From Rhodovastum atsumiense (GTDB taxonomy: Bacteria; Pseudomonadota; Alphaproteobacteria; Acetobacterales; Acetobacteraceae), in the NCBI RefSeq assembly GCF_937425535.1, contig NZ_OW485601.1:6183501-6247500 (forward strand): a stretch of 64,000 nt of DNA, read 5' to 3'. The translations under genes and the position numbers were made by a program. Shown here piece after piece: positions 58,737 to 64,000 of the stretch (the first letter of the stretch is position 1; each line of letters opens with the position of its first letter). Under the pieces are notes generated by a model. It made no database searches. It was not told the DNA's origin and saw only the letters and a program-made list of their open reading frames with translations.

Positions 58737-59188
58737 CCCTGGGCGGGGTGCTGCTGGCAGTGCATCTGCTGGCAGCCATCGTCTGGGTCGGCGGCATGTT
58801 CTTCGCCCTTGTGGTGCTGCGTCCCGGCATGGCCTTCCTGGAAGGGGCGCTGCGCCTGGAATTGCATGAACAGGTGTTCCGCCGGTTCTTCCGGATCGTC
58901 TGGTACGCGATGCCGATCCTCGGCGCGACCGGGTTGTCAATGATCCACCTTCTCCATGGTGGCCCCACCCCCCTGCCCTGGCATGTCCGCCTGATGACCG
59001 GCACGGGACTGGCCATGTCCCTGATCTTCCTGGGGATCGTGGCCGGACCCTGGGCGCGGATGCGCGCCGCCATGGCAGGACGCGACCTGCGCCGGGCCGG
59101 CGGCGCGGTGCAGTGGATCCGCCGGCTGGTGACCATCAATCTGGTGCTCGGCCTGCTCACCGCGATGGTGGCGGCACTCGGCGGCTGA
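58733..59188 (+). CDS. CopD-like small membrane protein
   Basis: A 151-residue protein with four hydrophobic helices. It starts TLGGVLLAVHLLAAIVWVGG and continues LVVLRPGMAFL, as in CopD-domain proteins, which are linked to copper uptake or haem binding. Histidines are at the first helix (VHLLAAIVW) and in HEQVFRRFF. ATG 58733 overlaps the parA stop (ATGA), so the two are translated together. The longer frame upstream lies within parA. Metal specificity is not shown. Confidence 0.75.
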   Translation: MTLGGVLLAVHLLAAIVWVGGMFFALVVLRPGMAFLEGALRLELHEQVFRRFFRIVWYAMPILGATGLSMIHLLHGGPTPLPWHVRLMTGTGLAMSLIFLGIVAGPWARMRAAMAGRDLRRAGGAVQWIRRLVTINLVLGLLTAMVAALGG

Positions 59189-59450
59189 ACGCCGCCCGCC
59201 CCTGTCACGAAGCCGCGACATCGCCCGCCACAGGAATGCGACCGTTCGCGCGGAAGGCGGCGGCGCATTCCATCGGGAATGCGCATCCTGTCGGGCCACG
59301 CAACAAGTGCCGAACAGTATCGCGGCGATGTGAGAAATTGCGGCCTACCGCGCACACCCGTGGCGTGTTGCCCTAGCAGCGTACGCCAAAGACGCGTGCC
59401 GAACGCTGTCGAAATGATATTGATCCAGATAAGAACAGGGGAAACGCGGA

Positions 59451-62108
<2,658 letters not shown>

Positions 62109-62157
62109 ACGCCGCCCGCGCGGCCCGACGATCGACGCAACAGGGAGCGACGCCAGG

Positions 62158-63465
62158 ATGCTGGCCATCAACGAGATCAAGGTCCCCGATATCGGCGACT
62201 TCAAGAACGTGCCCATCATCGAGGTGCACGTCCAGCCCGGCGCCCAGGTCAATGTCGATGACCCGCTGGTCACGCTGGAATCCGACAAGGCGACGATGGA
62301 CGTGCCCTCGACCATGTCCGGCACCGTGGAGGCGGTGCTGATCAAGGCAGGCGACCGCGTCAGCGAGGGCAGCCCGATCGTGCGGCTGCGCGGCGAGGAC
62401 GCGCCGGGGGAAGCGCCGGTGACACCGCCACCCTCGGTGATCGACCTGCAGGAGCCCGCCCCGAGGCCCGCCGCGCCGCCGCCCGCGCCACAGCCGGGGG
62501 CACCAACCGCGCTTACGCCGGCATCGGTGCAGCCACAGGCGCAGGTGGAACGTGACTTCACCGGCGTGCATGCCAGCCCGTCGGTACGCCGGCTCGCGCG
62601 CGAGCTCGGCGTCGACCTGGCTCAATTGCGTGGCTCCGGCGAAAAGGGCCGCGTCACCGCCGAGGACGTCAAGGCCTTCCTGCGCGGGCCGGCAGACGCG
62701 CCCGGCGCCGCACCGGCGGCCGCCGGCACCGGAATTCCCGAGATACCGGCGGTGGATTTCGCCAAATTCGGGCCGATCGAGACAGTGCCGCTGTCGCGCA
62801 TCAAGCGGCTCTCGGGTCCGCATCTGCACCGCTCCTGGCTCAACGTGCCGCACGTCACCCATGGCGACGAGGCGGACATCACCGAGATCGACGCCTACCG
62901 CAAGGAACTCGATGCCGCCGGCAAGGAGAAGGGCTACCGCGTCACCCTGCTTGCCTTCCTGCTCAAGGCGAGTGCCGCGGCACTGCGGGCCTTCCCCGAA
63001 GTGAATGCCTCGCTCGGCCCGGACAAGGCCAGCCTGATCCTCAAGCGCTACACCCATATCGGCGTCGCCGTGGACACGCCGGAGGGGCTGGTGGTCCCGG
63101 TGATCCGGGATGTCGACCGCAAGGGCATCATCGAACTCAGCCAGGATCTTGGCACGACCTCGAAGAAGGCCCGTGAAGGCAAGCTGAGTGCCGCCGACAT
63201 GCAGGGAGGCTGCTTCACCATCTCCAGCCTCGGCGGCATCGGCGGCACCACCTTCACGCCGATCGTCAACGCGCCGGAAGTGGCGATCCTGGGCGTGGTG
63301 CGGTCGCGCATGGCCCCGGTCTGGGACGGCACCGCCTTCCTGCCGCGACTGATGCTGCCGCTGTTCGTCTCCTACGACCACCGCGTCATCGACGGGGCAC
63401 TGGCGGCCCGCTTCGCCCGCCATCTCTGCAACTCGCTCGAGGATGTCAGGCGCCTGGTGCTGTGA
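62158..63465 (+). CDS. aceF: Dihydrolipoamide acetyltransferase (E2)
   Basis: A 435-residue E2 with one N-terminal lipoyl domain (lipoyl lysine in [12 protein letters not shown] near 45), a Pro/Ala linker (about 85-130), a peripheral subunit-binding domain ([16 protein letters not shown] near 140) and a catalytic domain (about 205-435) with [15 protein letters not shown] holding the active His and Asp. It transfers acetyl to CoA. One lipoyl domain is fewer than in E. coli AceF (three). It lies 49 bases after aceE. Confidence 0.95.
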   Translation: MLAINEIKVPDIGDFKNVPIIEVHVQPGAQVNVDDPLVTLESDKATMDVPSTMSGTVEAVLIKAGDRVSEGSPIVRLRGEDAPGEAPVTPPPSVIDLQEPAPRPAAPPPAPQPGAPTALTPASVQPQAQVERDFTGVHASPSVRRLARELGVDLAQLRGSGEKGRVTAEDVKAFLRGPADAPGAAPAAAGTGIPEIPAVDFAKFGPIETVPLSRIKRLSGPHLHRSWLNVPHVTHGDEADITEIDAYRKELDAAGKEKGYRVTLLAFLLKASAAALRAFPEVNASLGPDKASLILKRYTHIGVAVDTPEGLVVPVIRDVDRKGIIELSQDLGTTSKKAREGKLSAADMQGGCFTISSLGGIGGTTFTPIVNAPEVAILGVVRSRMAPVWDGTAFLPRLMLPLFVSYDHRVIDGALAARFARHLCNSLEDVRRLVL

Positions 63466-63499
63466 TGCAGCCAATGCTTCAGGAGGGAGCGACGCGAGG

Positions 63500-64000
63500 A
63501 TGACGGTGGAAATCACGGTCCCGGATATCGGCGACTTCAAGGACGTGCCGGTCATCGAGGTGCACATCGCACCGGGCGCCCAGGTGAAGGCGGAGGATCC
63601 GCTGATCACGCTGGAATCCGACAAGGCCACCATGGACGTGCCGGCGCCACGGGCGGGCACGATCGGCGAGGTGCGGGTCAAGGTCGGCGACCGTGTGTCG
63701 CAAGGCAGCGTGATCGCCTTACTCGACAGCGAGGAAGCGGCGGCCCCGGCCCCGAAGCCGGCCGTGGCAGCGGCGAAGGGCGACCACCATGCCGAGGTGC
63801 TGGTGCTCGGCGCCGGACCGGGGGGCTACACCGCCGCCTTCCGTGCCGCCGATCTCGGCCGCAAGGTCGTGCTGGTCGAACGCTGGTCCTCGCTCGGCGG
63901 CGTCTGCCTCAATGTCGGCTGCATCCCGTCCAAGGCGCTGCTGCATGCGGCCAAGGTCATCGAGGAAACCCAGGAGATGGGCCATGCCGGCCTGCGCTTC
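63500..64000 (+). CDS. lpdA: Dihydrolipoamide dehydrogenase with N-terminal lipoyl domain, partial
   Basis: Reads out of the right edge; 167 residues are visible. Residues 1-75 form a lipoyl domain ([31 protein letters not shown]), then an Ala/Pro linker, then the FAD domain with [20 protein letters not shown] and the redox disulfide in [17 protein letters not shown]3 reoxidises dihydrolipoamide with NAD+. Such lipoyl-E3 fusions accompany AceE/AceF in several proteobacteria. The ATG at 63500 lies behind AGGAGGGAG. Confidence 0.93.
   Translation, partial: MTVEITVPDIGDFKDVPVIEVHIAPGAQVKAEDPLITLESDKATMDVPAPRAGTIGEVRVKVGDRVSQGSVIALLDSEEAAAPAPKPAVAAAKGDHHAEVLVLGAGPGGYTAAFRAADLGRKVVLVERWSSLGGVCLNVGCIPSKALLHAAKVIEETQEMGHAGLRF

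Overview
The window is about 64 kb of high-GC chromosomal DNA, densely coded, from an alphaproteobacterium. The order tig-clpP-clpX-lon-hup, then nuoA-N-birA-coaX-rnj-DUF1467-proS-lolC-lolD-dnaE, the short (editing-domain-less) ProS and the GC content fit Rhodospirillales, most likely Acetobacteraceae. This placement rests on recalled gene order and was not computed. No insertion sequence, prophage, CRISPR array or rRNA operon was seen.

Layout. 1-3.6 kb: an ammonium transporter (cut by the window edge), a flavin-reductase-like protein, an MFS exporter and a LysR regulator. 3.7-13.3 kb: an accessory catabolic operon read on the plus strand. It holds an SDR dehydrogenase, a two-subunit transketolase, an L-threonate-dehydrogenase-like enzyme, a TRAP transporter (DctP plus fused DctQM), a full-length divergent transketolase and a hydroxypyruvate/glyoxylate-reductase-like enzyme. 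There is no sugar kinase or aldolase. 13.3-49.2 kb: a long minus-strand housekeeping block with dnaE, lolDC, proS, DUF1467, RNase J, coaX, birA, all 14 respiratory complex I genes, tRNA-Asp, tRNA-Val, HU, Lon, ClpX, ClpP, trigger factor, tRNA-Leu and a B12-dependent ribonucleotide reductase with NrdR boxes. 49.4-59.2 kb: mixed genes, namely panD, an orphan DNA methylase, an AceE-like ThDP enzyme, NAD(P)HX repair, a hybrid sensor kinase, cytochrome b561, a ParA ATPase and a CopD-like membrane protein. 59.4-64 kb: the pyruvate dehydrogenase complex aceE-aceF-lpdA (lpdA is cut by the edge).

How the genes work together. The protein quality-control genes (tig, clpPX, lon) lie beside HU and tRNA genes. 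Complex I is one tightly coupled 14-kb operon that runs into cofactor genes (biotin ligase, pantothenate kinase). The most novel region is the transketolase/TRAP cluster. Gene content and altered substrate-binding residues suggest kinase-free breakdown of a short acid sugar such as a tetronate, with glyoxylate or hydroxypyruvate as intermediate. This is an inference.

Non-coding structure includes a family of dispersed multi-hairpin repeats at four gene junctions, a separate 86-bp inverted-repeat element beside lolD, a structured intergenic locus with terminators on both strands near 20.6 kb, and several palindromes in promoter or leader regions of tRNA-Asp, hup and clpX.
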